DNA of 64,000 nt, taken from assembly GCA_015680685.1 (NCBI GenBank), contig MNCI01006151.1:700155-764154 (forward strand). The letters are read 5' to 3'. Below, one piece after another: positions 21,858-33,699 of this stretch. A program made the translations under genes and the position numbers. The notes below the pieces were generated by a model that worked only from the letters and a program-made list of their open reading frames with translations, had not been told where the DNA came from and did not search any database. How positions within the stretch are numbered: the stretch's first letter is position 1; each line of letters opens with the position of its first letter. The DNA is from Gnetum montanum. Lineage: Eukaryota > Streptophyta > Gnetopsida > Gnetales > Gnetaceae.

Positions 21858-22777
21858 TGCAACACATCATTTGCTTGATTCAAATCAATCCTAAGTAAAA
21901 TGTATACTCTAACGTCTACCACCAAGAAAACACCTAACATATTATGAAAATGAATAAAAAAAAAAGATAGCATAAGCTCATAACTTACTCTCCAAAATTC
22001 ACATTAATCATAGTAACATAGAAGCATATAAACCCAAACCACCACTAACACATATATATATATGCATCACATCTGACTAGGATACATTACATAATTATCC
22101 ATCATAATCCACATATTTGAGTATTAAAAGATGTTAGTCAATATACATAACACAACAGCAGACACATGCCCAATATATATACTATCCATAAACAAAGCAT
22201 ATTCAAGGACCATCCAATCCAAAGCCAATAGCAAACATGTCCATCTTCCATAGGAATACATATAATAGTATGAACAAGAACACTAGACCTTAGTCATCAT
22301 CACCTTTGTTAGGTCCTTAGACCTCTTAAGCTCAAAGTTCCATCAAATGTAAATAAATGGGATAAGTACAAAGATTAAATAGAAGCCTTTCTACATTCTT
22401 TACTAATGTAGTTTTCAACATGTAACAACCAAAACGTTGAGACACTATAGCTTCGTATGCATAATAATGACATAGCCAATACATACATAATTTTGGAAAT
22501 CGTCCTAGTGCATCCATCATGCCCTTACACAGAAATCAAATTACCAAAAATAGGGAATGATCAAAAATACCCATCTAAAATTAAAAACCTGCCAAATTTG
22601 AAAAGTAAAAACCAAAAACCAAAGTATCCAAAATAGTCCCAATAACGTCCTAGATTCTCCAGAAATTGAACTAAATCTATCTACCTCCAACCTATCTTGC
22701 AACACCTCCCCAACATCTTAGAGATCACCAAAATGAGATGAAAATAAAGAGAAATGTAGCAGAAACCTAGCGTTACA
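21858..22777 (-). mobile_element. 5' LTR of element C
   Basis: The right end reads TGTAACGCTAGG on the minus strand, like the TGTAACAC starts of many plant chromovirus LTRs. The left end TGTTGCA is next to the primer site. Length is about 920 bp. It is AT-rich, with an (AT)n stretch near 22,052-22,062. No partner LTR is present, so the boundaries are inferred from end motifs only. Confidence 0.5.
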
Positions 22778-23049
22778 TTTTGGTCATTTCATGAAACCAA
22801 TTTTACAAGGTTGTAGCACTAGAAAATAATTATTATCAATAAGAAAGGAGTGATTATGGCAGAAATTAAAGTCAGGGCAGCAAATCCAGATTCAATACAT
22901 CCGGGTTATCAGTTTTCACAATCATCAGTTCTTTCTCTGAGGCCTTCGTAAGGAAAAACTGGAACTAGGAAAGCATTTGTTAAACAAAACTAGCCAGTGG
23001 GAGTGATGATTGCACAGTTAAACACTGGAGCATTAAGTAGGAAAGAAAC
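22778..23049 (+). other. Sequence upstream of the SPA-like fragment
   Basis: The interval between the element C LTR and the WD40 fragment. A short open stretch starting ATG at about 22,856 (MAEIKVRAANPDSIHPGYQF) ends in a stop and has no recognised family. It could be an earlier, broken part of the same pseudogene. Confidence 0.3.
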
Positions 23050-23590
23050 ATTGATACTCTTAAACAATGGCGAATGTTTGTTGTGTTCAATATTCACCTG
23101 GTTCCGCATATCAAATTATCTTTGGCTCTATTGATTACAAGATCTATTATTATGATTTAAGTAAAATAAAATTACCACAGTGCACCCTGGCAGGTCATAG
23201 AAAGGCAGTTAGTTATGTTAAATTTATTGATAGAAACACAATAATTTCTGCATCTACAGATAGTGCACTAAAGATGCTGGATCTTGCCAAGGATACATCT
23301 ACAGAGGGACCCTCTGATGCTTGCACTCTTAGCTTTTCTTGGCCTAACCAATGAGAAGAATTTTGTTAGACTTACTGTGGTAGACGTATATATTGCTTGT
23401 GGTTCGGAGACAAATTGTGTTTACTTATGGTAAATCACATAGGTTTGGTTGTGTTGATCCTATTACTGGCAGAAATACTGATGATGATAATGGGTATTTT
23501 GTATATGGGTATTTTGTATCAAGCATTTGCTGGAGAGGTAACTCAAAATTACTTGTTGCTGCAAATTCAACTGGAAACATAAAATGAAAG
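23050..23590 (+). pseudogene. SPA-family WD40 domain pseudogene (C-terminal blades)
   Basis: The translation shows successive WD40 blades of the COP1/SPA type: ANVCCVQYSPGSAYQIIFGS, DYKIYYYDLS, LAGHRKAVSYVKFIDRNTII and [16 protein letters not shown]. After a frame change come [11 protein letters not shown] and [14 protein letters not shown], then HRFGCVDPITGRNTDDDNG and SSICWRGNSKLLVAANSTG. The DDDNG...CWRG ending and the spacing favour SPA over COP1. SPA proteins act with COP1 in a ubiquitin ligase complex that represses light signalling. Only the C-terminal part of the propeller is present. At least two frame changes, a TAG, a WD-dipeptide loss (LWD to MLD) and a 15-bp direct duplication (GYFVYGYFV) break it. 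No intron is visible, so a processed copy is possible but unproven. Confidence 0.85.
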
Positions 23591-24260
23591 GTCTGAACAG
23601 GACATGTTGAGCAAGGGATTCCAAATAGATATGGTAAAAAATGCATCAGATTTTGCAACATGTTCTAAAGCCCACAAAGAGTGTGAACTTGACACTTCTC
23701 TTAGACTTCAACGGGATTATGTTCCCCGGTTAAACCTTGCCAATATCAAAAATAGCATGTTGACAACTAATTCTGGGTTTGATTTAGCATATGCAATGGC
23801 TGAAAATGATCTCAATCTTTCCATATGCTTAGCTGGGGAATGTAGCAAGTTATCTTCCTCTAATGATATACCTCCCAAGGCACAATTGACAGAAGAGCTT
23901 GAAAGTGCAAAAGATGTTCCATCTGTATGTAACAAACATTTGGAAATATCCTTGATAAGGACAAAGTGGTACAATGCAATCAATTTAATTGTTCTTGGGA
24001 ATCTATGAATGGGATGATAATATACCAAGCAAGCATCCTGATGACATTTCGGTTGAATTTCGGTTGAATCTCCAACTATTGTTGACAGTGCACTTATATG
24101 TTTTAAAACTGATGAAGTTACTTTTCAAAATGTTAAGAAAGCCACATACTGTAAGAGAGATGATGCCAGTACATCTAAAACTATCTTAGAATGTATCGAA
24201 CAAGAAAATGGATATACTGGTGCTATGGCTGATTCAAAAGGTTGCGAATTAGCTCTAGGG
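23591..24260 (+). pseudogene. Gene-like remnant fused after the SPA fragment, family uncertain
   Basis: A 134-codon open stretch (23,604-24,008) continues, after a stop and frame change, to about 24,260. Composition is hydrophilic and Ser/Lys-rich, with repeated short pieces such as CELDTSLRLQRD, NDLNLSICLAGEC and HLEISLIRTKW, then DEVTFQNVKKATY and DDASTSKTILECIEQENG. The LxLSLxR-type pieces recall the linker of clock pseudo-response regulators, but neither a receiver nor a CCT domain is visible. That is a weak suggestion only. It starts at the point where an SPA protein would end, so the pseudogene may be chimeric. Confidence 0.4.
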
Positions 24261-25010
24261 ATGAAAGTGTAGGGACATCCTCAATGGCATTGACAAAGGT
24301 TCTGATGAAACAATATCACTTTTGAGATTGAATTCTGGTTATGTTACTGATGACAGGATGTTCTGATTTCATGGGAGAAACTTCAAAGATCTTAATATCT
24401 TGTGGCTGAACTGCAAAATACTTATTAAACCCCAGAGCCATACCTGTTTACAAGGGTAATTGTAGCTCATCCACTAGAATTCCTTTTGCTTACTCATGGC
24501 TCAGAGTCAAAACCCGGAAAGATCGAAGAGGTACAAACATGGCATTCTTCTTGTTAAGAACTTGATGTGATTCTGTCATCAGTACTGCTACAGCGCAATT
24601 CAAAATGCAGAGCTGCTTGGTAGAGAGGTCACATATTCTGCACCCTTGTTCAATCCAAGGTTTTTCAGAGTTTTGCTATATTTTCCTTGTAACAGCAGTA
24701 GCAGGTGCAGATTTTTCTGTTCCTAGTCATCCATATATGGAAGGGGTAATGGTGCCCATCATCAAAATCCAGTATCCATTGACGATAAGCTTCATGAAAA
24801 ATGAGACCTTGCATATGACGGATCCTCTGAAGTCCATTCTGGGAAAAGCAGTCCAGTGAAGAAAACAGGGTTAGCTAAGGTCCGAACGCTGAGTTTAAGA
24901 AGAATCCTCAAACGTTTAACAACAGTGCTACTTTTGTTTCCAATATATTTCGACGGTAAGATTTTCATGCCAATCGTGAAAACCCAGAAAAATTTATTTA
25001 TCAAACTGCG
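24261..25010. other. Gene-like debris without a recognised domain
   Basis: Open pieces on the plus strand (84 codons at 24,605-24,859, 87 codons from 24,856) look coding-like in composition but match no family I know. They may be the tail of the remnant to the left. A minus-strand open stretch of 137 codons (24,792-25,205) overlaps them and is probably a shadow. Confidence 0.3.
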
Positions 25011-25228
25011 GTGGAGATTCCGCGCGAGGAAGATATTTCCACCTGGCGGAAGTGGAGACGGCGGACGCCGGAGCAGCGCTGGCGTGAGGAGCTGTGGGAA
25101 CCGAAGATTCGCCAAATAAAACGAAAACAGGGGCCAGATCTGGCGACGCTGGAGCTCACTTACCACAGTCATGGTGGCCACAGGTCTCTGCTGCAGAGGC
25201 CGCAAGTATAATCAACAGGCACGTCACT

Positions 25229-25246
25229 GTTATTATTATTATTATT
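25229..25246. repeat. Trinucleotide microsatellite (TTA)6
   Basis: Six TTA units in a row, about 25 bp upstream of the start codon of the 143-codon ORF. Confidence 0.9.
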
Positions 25247-25270
25247 GCTCTGGAGTTTCTGAAGGAAGCC

Positions 25271-25702
25271 ATGGCAACCACTGAAGATTGTTGCTGTGCT
25301 TTGCTTGTGTGCCCTGCAATATCGGATCACTCTAGAACCTGTTATGGTGCGCATGGTTTGGGCTCCCCATGCGCCGGAATTGTCGCCGCTAAGGTTCCGA
25401 AGAAGGTTGCTGTAATGCGGGAGATTGCCATTTTCAATGACGAAGCAACAGTACAGAGAAATGTGGCATGGAAAAACGGGGATAGCAAGCACCATGGATT
25501 GTACGTGCCTCCTTACACGGCATGTTATTGCTCACCTGGATGGTTTCCTCTTTTTTGCACGGAGAAAGGTAGTTTCGAAAATGGAATCAGAAGAAAAAGC
25601 CTATTTGTTAGCGTGGAAGACCGATCTTCCCAAGACGGGGAATTGAAAATTGTTCGGTATGTCAGCGAACAGTCAAATTTCGTAGTTGTAAATTTGTTAT
25701 GA
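25271..25702 (+). CDS. Hypothetical protein, 143 aa, possible first exon of a gene
   Basis: The ORF begins in the context AAGCCATGGCA, close to the plant consensus, and runs 143 codons to TGA with no stop. GC content is higher than in the surrounding transposons. The N-terminus is Cys-rich (MATTEDCCCALLVCP), with a second Cys cluster (TACYCSPGWFPLFC), then basic and acidic segments (RRKSLFVSVEDRSSQDGE). A good 5' splice site (CGGTATGTC) lies near 25,656, so the last 15 codons may be intron. A longer frame in phase extends upstream to 25,094. No domain was recognised. It stands 60 bp before the family B LTR copy 2, which may have separated it from later exons. Confidence 0.4.
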   Translation: MATTEDCCCALLVCPAISDHSRTCYGAHGLGSPCAGIVAAKVPKKVAVMREIAIFNDEATVQRNVAWKNGDSKHHGLYVPPYTACYCSPGWFPLFCTEKGSFENGIRRKSLFVSVEDRSSQDGELKIVRYVSEQSNFVVVNLL

Positions 25703-25759
25703 GTGTTAATTTTATTCACCCTCTTATTCCATAACCAAAAAAATAATATATATTATTAT

Positions 25760-27180
25760 AGGACACTTGTTCAAAGTTCCACATGAATTGAACACTTGTC
25801 ACCGATGGCTTGAATGTTGTTCTTATGGTAGTTATAACGTCTTATGATGGTTGTGAGTAAATTCCTAGGATATTTTTAACTCACCTTAATCTCTTATGAT
25901 AGTTGTCAATAAATTTCCTAGATATTTGTAACTCACCTTAATTTCTCATGATGATTGTAACTACGGATAAGCATCTCTTATGGTGATTGTAAATACCCAT
26001 AAGCTACTATAAAAAGGGTTTTAAGGGTAGAATTAAAGGGGAGGAGGATTTTGTAGGAGAGGGGGAATCAAGAAGAAATATTGAAGTTGTAATGATAGCT
26101 TGCTAAAGGCATCAATTCAGCTACTTTTGTTTTAATCTTGTGAGTTCTTCTTTTCTCATTTTGTCTTTAGTTGCTTAGCTAATAGTTTAAATAGTATTGT
26201 GCTTGGCATTTAACTTTGGGATTTTTCGATCACTCTTCTAGCTCTATTTTTGCACAATACTAGACTTCTATTAGGTTTGCCATGTAAGAGCTCATGTTGT
26301 CTTAGAAAAACATCTTAAGCAATTTAATAATAATGTCTTTATAAAATTGCATGTTTGAGTCTAGAGGATCTAGAAAATCTTTTGTACTTTGAGATGACTA
26401 ATAGCTTCATTTTTTTAAAGTTTATTACCTTAATATTTTAATCTTGAAATTGTCAAAATATTTAAAAAGCTCTATTGTTTGCAATTCTTGACAACTAAAC
26501 TAGCCAAAAAAGCTCATACTTTGTCATTTACAAAGCATTTTGATAGTTAAATAAGAGTGTCTTTTATGAAATGTTTGTTGAGCCCAGAGAGTTTGGATAA
26601 TTCATACTATATAGAGTGAATTGGAATAGCTTTATTGCGAAGTGTTTTCTCATGTCAATTTATCTCGCTTAAGTGTTTGAGATTTCACACAAATCAGCCT
26701 TTCTTTTCTTTCCTTTTTCTAACTCCATTGAATCTCACTCTATTTCTAGTTTTTTTGTGGAACTTTTTTCTCGAGAAAATTAGGAGTAGATTTTGGTAGA
26801 ATTATGCTCAAGCATTTTTTAAAAAATTTTATTTGTTTCAAGTAACATACTATAGGAACTATATAGGCTGAGTGACTTGACAAAATAGGAACCTTTAATG
26901 ATTCACAGTGTTTGACAAGGTTAGCTGAATTTCTATTACAATAGCCAATTACAGTTTCATACACAAACCCAACCATTTCAACAATCACAATAGCAAATAC
27001 ACATTTACACTTAATTCTCTCTATAACCACTAAGTTTATTTGGAGCTATTTGGGCCTTGGTGTTGCTAAAGACCAATAAGCACCTACACCTTATTCAAAG
27101 GAACACCTTTGTTTTCTATGACCCCAGTCACAAGATTGAGGGAAAACATTGGTGGTCCCAAATGATCGCCAACACCTAGG
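25760..27180 (+). mobile_element. Family B LTR, copy 2 (plus orientation)
   Basis: Homologous in reverse complement to 12,800-14,170 along most of its length, including the TATA box, the CTCTATTTCTAGTTTT block, and TATTTGGAGCTATTTGGGCC with TTGGTGTTG near the right end. Similarity continues weakly to TTGGTGGTCCCAAATGATCG (27,148-27,167). The left part carries irregular repeats of a TCTTATGATGGTTGT-like motif (25,830-25,990). End points are estimates. No internal domain adjoins it, so it is a solo or truncated LTR. Confidence 0.65.
26008..26017 (+). promoter_or_regulatory. TATA box of family B LTR copy 2
   Basis: TATAAAAAGG in an AT-rich LTR, conserved with copy 1, and followed by a purine-rich stretch (GGGGAGGAGG) that would lie in the transcript start region. 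Confidence 0.6.
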
Positions 27181-27330
27181 ATGCATGTTGGAAGGATAAG
27201 AAATGAATTTGGTCTATGATTTATTAATAAAGTTAAATATAAATCATTTTAATCATAGTTTTTCTTTTATAAGTTTTCCCCAATTATTTTTTGCATTCCA
27301 ACCAATACCGAGGGATCCACATTTCATAAC

Positions 27331-28141
27331 TGATGAGTGGCTAGGTACCCCTACACCCAACCATACGAATATGAGCGTTCACGCATGATCTGGTCAAACT
27401 CCAAGGATTAAGTGCTTATGTGCTTACATAGAACAAGGATGGGTTATGTGATCATTATCTTCCCAAGCTTACTTGTAAGGCACAATTGTATGGTTAAGTA
27501 AACTTGAGGTATATGATTTTTATGCTTTATGTTCTTGGTGCTTAAAATAGGGAAATAAAATAATTTAGTAACTAATTTGATTTAACTAATCAACTATTCT
27601 CTAACTAGTCCTAATACCAGCATTCGTTCCCACTTGCCAAACACATCTTGAACCAGTGTAACACTACTAGGATTACTAAATGCTAATCATTACTGGGTTA
27701 CTAAGTGTTCCACGTATGCTCGAAGTGGTCGTGCTGGGTGTGCTAATTCGTTGATAATTAACAATTCAATGGAAATAACATTGATTAACTATTGAAAGCA
27801 TTGAATAACAGTAAATAACATGAAATGCAATAATTAAGCTATTCTGAATGTTGCAATGTTTATCATAAAGTTCGTCTTTATTTCTAGTCACAAGGTGTGC
27901 TCAGGTACAAAATTCTTAAATAAAGATCTGTTCACTTTATGACTCCTACTGCAAGCACTTAGAAATAATTCTAACTCTGGAAAGGAAAAACTGCAAGAGT
28001 TTGGATAAGGGACTAAGAAAACTAATACCAAACCAAGTGTCTTGGTCTCTTATTTATAGGCAATGAGACAGGCTTCGATATCGCATGTTCAATATCGCTT
28101 TGGTACCTCTGATATCAGGGGTCCAATATCATTACTCATCA
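27331..28141 (-). repeat. D1 3' LTR
   Basis: 811 bp, TGATGAGT...ACTCATCA. On the minus strand the transcription signals are TATAAATA at 28,051-28,058, with a few GATATC-type palindromes just upstream (28,075-28,130). Confidence 0.92.
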
Positions 28142-30149
28142 TACCCCCATGACTAAATGAAAACTTGTCCTCAAGTTCCTTACAAAATATTAGGAAGGTA
28201 TGAGATTATTGATTGAATGAAAACTGACGGTGACATGGGATGATAGACTCAAAGTGCTTGATGAATGGATCGACAAACATATTATAGCATTGGTGTTTAT
28301 AACCACTATGGTGAACACTGTACATAGATGACATCCATACCCTCTTCTAACAGCTTGAAGAGGCACATGGCTGCTAATGTCAAAATTGTGCACACCATTG
28401 TTCATCCATGGCCACATGATTAAGTTTGTTCCTTGCATAAACGCTCTAACTCCAATCCATCCTGAGTACTCCCTCTTATCCTAGTCCATTGTTCACGTGA
28501 TTGCCATCTGCACATACAACACAGTCACAGATTAGCAAGGATAGATAAGATATAATGTAATTAATACCTTGCCTCAATATGAAGTGCATTGGCTAGGTTG
28601 TGGGTATGGCAGATACTAGGTTAGAGGTTTGTAGTTGATAACTACCCAAGGTGTAGGGGTGAGATAAGTAATGAAATGGAAAAACTTGCGATAGGCCCCC
28701 ATGACTAAGAGCGAATCTCCAGTAGCAATAGGATGGAAAACAAAAGAATAAGAAAGATGAGAGAAATAACAACAGTGAAGCCAATAAAACAAAAACAATA
28801 ATGAATGTCATGGATGGGGTGAAACAAGAAATAGGTGATTGCAAGAAATGTTTTAATGGAAAGAACTCAACAATTGCACCAAAAAGGAGTGTCAGTGGAT
28901 CCTCCCCAAAACAAGCTTATGCCCTTTATGCCTTGAGAAACCCACAAACAGAAGAGTCCGTAGGCTCTTGGCATGACATATAGAGACAATTATTAAGAAT
29001 TCACCTACAAGAATTTACCAAAGAATAACAATGCACCAATCAAAATATATGCTAATCATAAAACTGATAATGAGGTGGAATATTGGGAAGAAATATGGAA
29101 AGAGAAGAGAGAATGGAATGGGATCCCAAAATCAAGGTTGTGTAAAGTCCCTTGTATATTGTGTGGTTAAGGTGACTTAATAAAATTCATTCCAAATCTA
29201 GATTAAAACTAACCACATTTAGTGACCTCACATCAACACACTTGGCCAACCCATCCTCTTGAAACAACAAGAATGCTTTTACAGAGCAACTACCATTCCA
29301 ACAAGAGAAGAACAAATAAGTAGGAAGCAAGAAAGGGCCTTAGTTAGAGGGAACCTTCAGGCATGGGTAACATGCCTTTCTAATGCCATAACCAATGCTT
29401 GTAACCCATGTTTCTTTATTATGTCTAAGGGATGTGCTTTGAATTCTCACTAGGTTTTTTTTTTTTTTTGAGTGAGAATCACACCATGCAAAGACTTATT
29501 TGACTTAGTCGACTTCTTCATATTGGTCAATAGTGGAATGGTGGAGACCCATGAAAAACATCCAAGTACTCAAGAGAATGGCTAGCACAAATGTGTTGAA
29601 TCCCTCTTGAAGTCAAACCCTTTTCAATCCATTTGAATCTTTTCTTGGTTTGAAGAATACCAAGCCACAAATTCATTAATAAGTTTGCTTAGAAAAAAGG
29701 ATAGTACAGTTCCAAAACCAAGGGAGACCATAGAGTTGAGTGGATGAATAGATGATGTGGACTCATTGCTTATTTTATCAAAAGGAACCATATCTTAGCA
29801 TCACATTGAAAGTCAAAGGTAAGCACCAAACATTACTAATTAACACTATTATAGTACAATCCACCATCATGAGCACTTATTATATGATAAGTGAGAGTAA
29901 AAAAAAAAAATTGTAATGGAGAAAGAAATAGTAAAAATGTTAATGATGGTGTAAAAAAAACAAGTAAATATGAAAAATGTGTAAAACAAAAATGTGCAAA
30001 AACAAAAAATACAAAAGAAACTAAGGCCTTAGAATGACTAGCATTGGTGACCATCTCCCCCATGACTGAGTGAGAAGGAGGAGATCTGAAATAATGAGCA
30101 GGGCTATCCATCAATAGAGGTAGTGCTAGTACTAGCTGTTTTGGATTCA
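28142..30149 (-). other. D1 3' region after pol, with polypurine-like motifs
   Basis: No env-like gene is recognisable; the short open stretches are low-complexity. The tract next to the LTR, seen on the plus strand as TACCCCCATGACTAAATG (28,142-28,159), recurs at 28,696 and 30,057 as CCCCCATGACT. The same three-fold pattern occurs in D2. Poly-A/T runs are frequent (29,457-29,470, 29,899-29,909). Confidence 0.55.
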
Positions 30150-31320
30150 TGGAAAGGCTTGGTTTACTGGATGTTGACTAATAATTTCTTATCTAGACTT
30201 CCAAGTTTATAGGTCATCATGGCCCTTGAAGGAAAAGTTTCATGAATGATATAAGGTCCTTCCCATAGTGTTTGAAATTTAGTTCATTGTGGCACATGTG
30301 TGGGATTCCAATAAAGAACCTTATCTTCTAGTTGGTATTTAACTTTTTTAATTTTCAGGTCATGACGTTGTTTGTTGAAGGCCTTGTGTAATTCGTTGGA
30401 TGATAATGTGGCTAATCAATTTTCATCTAGCAAGTTAAGATTTATTAACTATTCTTTCTATGCTAAACTGAGGTCAAGGTGAAGGTCACAAGTGTATGGA
30501 GCTCTGCTTGGATAAGAAGTGTTGGAAGTTTATTGTACACTAACTCATAGGGAGAGTAGCCTATAGGGAGTTTCCATGTGGATTGGTATGCCCAAAGAGC
30601 ATCATTCAGTTTGGTGCTCTAGTCTCACCTATATTTGCTAATGGTTTGTGTTAAGATTTTTGTGATTTCCCTATTGGTAACTTCAGCTTAACCATTCACT
30701 TTAAGATGATATGGTGTAGTTAGTTTATGCTCGACTCCTAAGCATTGCATCAACTTCTAAAAAGTTGCACTTGTAAAATGTGTACCATTATCAAAAATAA
30801 GTGCATGAGGTAATCCAAACCTGTTTACGATTTGTTGTTGAACAAATCTTGTAGCAGTAGATGATGTACAGTCGGTAATAGTAGTTGCTTTTGTCCACTT
30901 TGTAAAATAGTCAACAGGAAAAACAATGTATGCTTTTCCATTGGACATTGGTGTAATAGGTCCCATAAATTCAATACCCCATATGTTGAAGGATTCTAAG
31001 GGTTGAATCCATTGTTGTGGATCCTCCATTCTAGTAGTCATTCCCCCATCGTGTTGGCAATGCTTGCAAGATTGGATGAAATGATGGGTGTCCTGAAATA
31101 ATATAGGCCAATAATATCTTGCAAGCAAGATTTTAATGGTTGTTCGTCTCCCAGCGTAATAACCCCCACAAGGGCCCTCATGAGCATCTTGGAGAATTCA
31201 CAATTGATCTACATCAGGAACACACCATCGAACCAAGCTATTGGAACATACTTTGCAAAAGTGTCCATTAATTTCCATGAAATGTTTGACTCGGTGGAGA
31301 AATTGTTGTTGTTTTTAATG
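30150..31320 (-). pseudogene. D1 integrase
   Basis: HHCC finger: EGPCGGYYAG (the second His is Tyr, unlike D2) and CKHCQHDGGM. The core (30,757-31,128) has FNIWGIEFMGPI, where the first Asp has become Glu, and IFDNGTHFTSATF with the second Asp. NG-AEVTN further left, at about 30,680, holds the Glu. A C-terminal GPY-type region follows with stops. Mutations in both zinc and catalytic residues mean no activity. Confidence 0.85.
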
Positions 31321-31439
31321 TCTAGGCCTTGTGGTGTTTCTTGTGTGAGAAGATAGGTAAGAATGCTACTATACCAATTTGTATCTATGGGTGATTGATT
31401 TTTTATTACACTTGCAAAGAGGAGTTCATCAGGGAAGTG

Positions 31440-32690
31440 ATTAGAAATTGGGTATTCATCCTCTTTGTTATCCCATCACAACTGAGATAAATGATTGGCA
31501 ACAACATTCTTGGTGCCTTTACGATCGATCATCATAAGATCAAACTCTTGCAAGATCACGAGCCATTGTATGATGTGAGGGCTCACCATTGGTTTATTCA
31601 TAAGGAACCAAATTTCACTATGATCTGTGTGTACAAATATTTTATAGCTTAATACATAGTGCCTAAATTTTTCTAGTGTAAACACCATAGCCATTAATTC
31701 TTTTTTTGTTGTGGTGTAGTTGCGTTGTGCACTAGCAATACTTCGACTTGCATAGTGAATGTAATAGGGACGTTTTTGGTCATTTAACTATATAAGTATA
31801 ACTCTTAAAGAAAAATTGGATGCATTAGTCATTATATGGAATGGTCTAGACCAGTCAAGAGCTTGTAGAATGGGTGTTTCTATTAGCTTCTGCTTCAAGG
31901 TTTGGAAAGCTAGCTCACATTCCTTGGTCCATTCAAAAGGTACATCCTTTTTCATTAATTCTACCAATGGTTTTGCAATCTTTAAAAAGTTCTCAATGAA
32001 GTGTCTATAATAGCCCATATGTCCAAGGAATGATCGTATGTCTTTTATGGTTTCAGGTTGACGAGTGATTCCTTGGATGACTTTAATTCTCTCAGGATCT
32101 ACCTTCATCCCTATTTGTGAAATTTTATGCTCTAATACAATGCCCTCTTGGACCATTAAGTGGCTTTTTTGCCAATTAAGCCTTAGGTTTGTTTCAACAC
32201 ATTGTTTCAGTACTTGCTCTAATCAGTCCAATGCTTGTTCAAAGTCCACTCTATAGGTAGAGAAATCATCCATAAAAACCTCCACACCATTCCCTATGTG
32301 CTACTGAAATATACTATGAACTAGACCTTGAAATGTTGCTAGGGCATTGCACAAGCTAAACGGCATCTGCCTATATGCAAATATCCCCCAAGGACTTGTG
32401 AATGTAGTCTTAGGTTGGTCTTTTGGTGCTATTTGAATTTGGTTGTACCCATTATAACCATCTAGAAAACTATACTAGCAATGCCTTGCAATGGTATCTA
32501 AAACTTGGTCAAAAAATGGCAATGGAAAATGTTCTTTAAATGTTGCCATGTTCAATAGCCTAAATTCTATACACACCCTCTATTTACCTTTCTTTTTTGG
32601 CACAATGACAAGTGGACTAATCCATTCACTGTCAGTAATGGGGTAAATGAACCCCGCCTTTAGAAGATGTTCAATTTCTTCTTTAAACAC
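31440..32690 (-). pseudogene. D1 reverse transcriptase and RNase H
   Basis: The reverse transcriptase thumb and connection (31,788-32,156) read IGMKVDPERIKVIQGITRQP, FLGHMGYYRHFIENF and FEWTKECELAFQTLK. The palm to the right keeps the catalytic box as VFMDDFS (about 32,258-32,280). RNase H (31,476-31,694) has HTDHSEIWFLMN and the terminal VVANHLSQL, with the last Asp changed to Asn. MDDFS and the LCNALATFQ-like block point to the Athila branch. Stops are scattered. Confidence 0.85.
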
Positions 32691-33252
32691 TTAAGCCTTG
32701 GGTTTAGTCATCTTTGCAATTATCATCGAGGCTTCATAGAGGGGTCGGTGTAGATTCTATGTTGGCATATCCTAAGATCTATTCTAGTTAATTGGGAATA
32801 TGACCAAGCAAAGGCTTTCAACCATTTGTTTACCATCTTCAATAGTATTTTTGTTGAGGAGCGAGCTTACTATTAATGATTACTGGTTTTCCATTCTTGA
32901 GAAATGTATACTCCATACTGGTGGGCAATGGTTTTAACTCAAGGGTCTCTTGCTTAAACTCATTAGGGATTTCCAACTTCCCCTAGTTGATATTCTCAGT
33001 GTTTATACTTGGAAGTTGGCGATGGACTTGCTCTAATGAATCTATGCTATCGATATAAGCACAAGTCAAGCTCTCAATTGGTTTCATGCATATAGTTGAA
33101 TTGCTCTCTTGATTAGCTATCAGCCACTGGGTGCCTTCCTGTCTTGTGGCTGTTGCATACAGGCGTCTTTGTATGTCAGTTATTTGTGCACACTAGTTGC
33201 ATACAGGTAATGTTAAGAGTTGTACAAACCAGGACTTTTGCATGCAGTTACA

Positions 33253-33650
33253 TCATGTGTCATTATATGTGATGCATGGAACTTTCTTCTTTTTGATCTT
33301 TCCAAACATATTTTCTTTTGATATTTCTAGGGAAAGATCATGTATTCCTAAGCATGCATCAATCGTACTCAGCCATTCTCTTCCCATTATGATTGGGAAG
33401 TCCCCCTTACAGTTGTTAACTTGGTTTACTAGAAAATTAGTTGGATATGACCACCCACAAATAGTGGTGACAATGTCCTCTACTAGTCCTAATGGGACAA
33501 TGATAGACTGGTCAACCAACTCTAAATGAATGTTACTCTTTTTTAGTAGAGGAAGGTTCTAGGCTTTGTACATTTCTTGAGAGATTAAGTTAACACCAAA
33601 ACTTGAATCCAAAAGAGCTTTGTAAGGCTCATTCTCAGTGATTTGCAAAT
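33253..33650 (-). pseudogene. D1 protease
   Basis: The active-site segment ALLDSSFGVNLIS has D-S-S (33,601-33,609) instead of the usual D-S/T-G. The later half (33,253-33,519) reads VEDIVTTICGWSYPTNFLVN and FPIIMGREWLSTIDACLG, equivalent to the LGRxWL end of retropepsins. The same D-S-S wording occurs in D2 (as N-S-S) and D3. Confidence 0.8.
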
Positions 33651-33699
33651 AAATATATAAGAGGACTTCCAAGATCAGAGAATTTCTTAGGAAGATGAC

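Noticed and set aside
23604-24008. Clock pseudo-response regulator identity for the segment after the SPA fragment
   Set aside because: Only short LxLSLxR-like words support it; no receiver or CCT domain is visible, so it is kept as unassigned.
24792-25205. 137-codon minus-strand ORF
   Set aside because: No motif, no supporting signals, and it overlaps coding-like plus-strand sequence.
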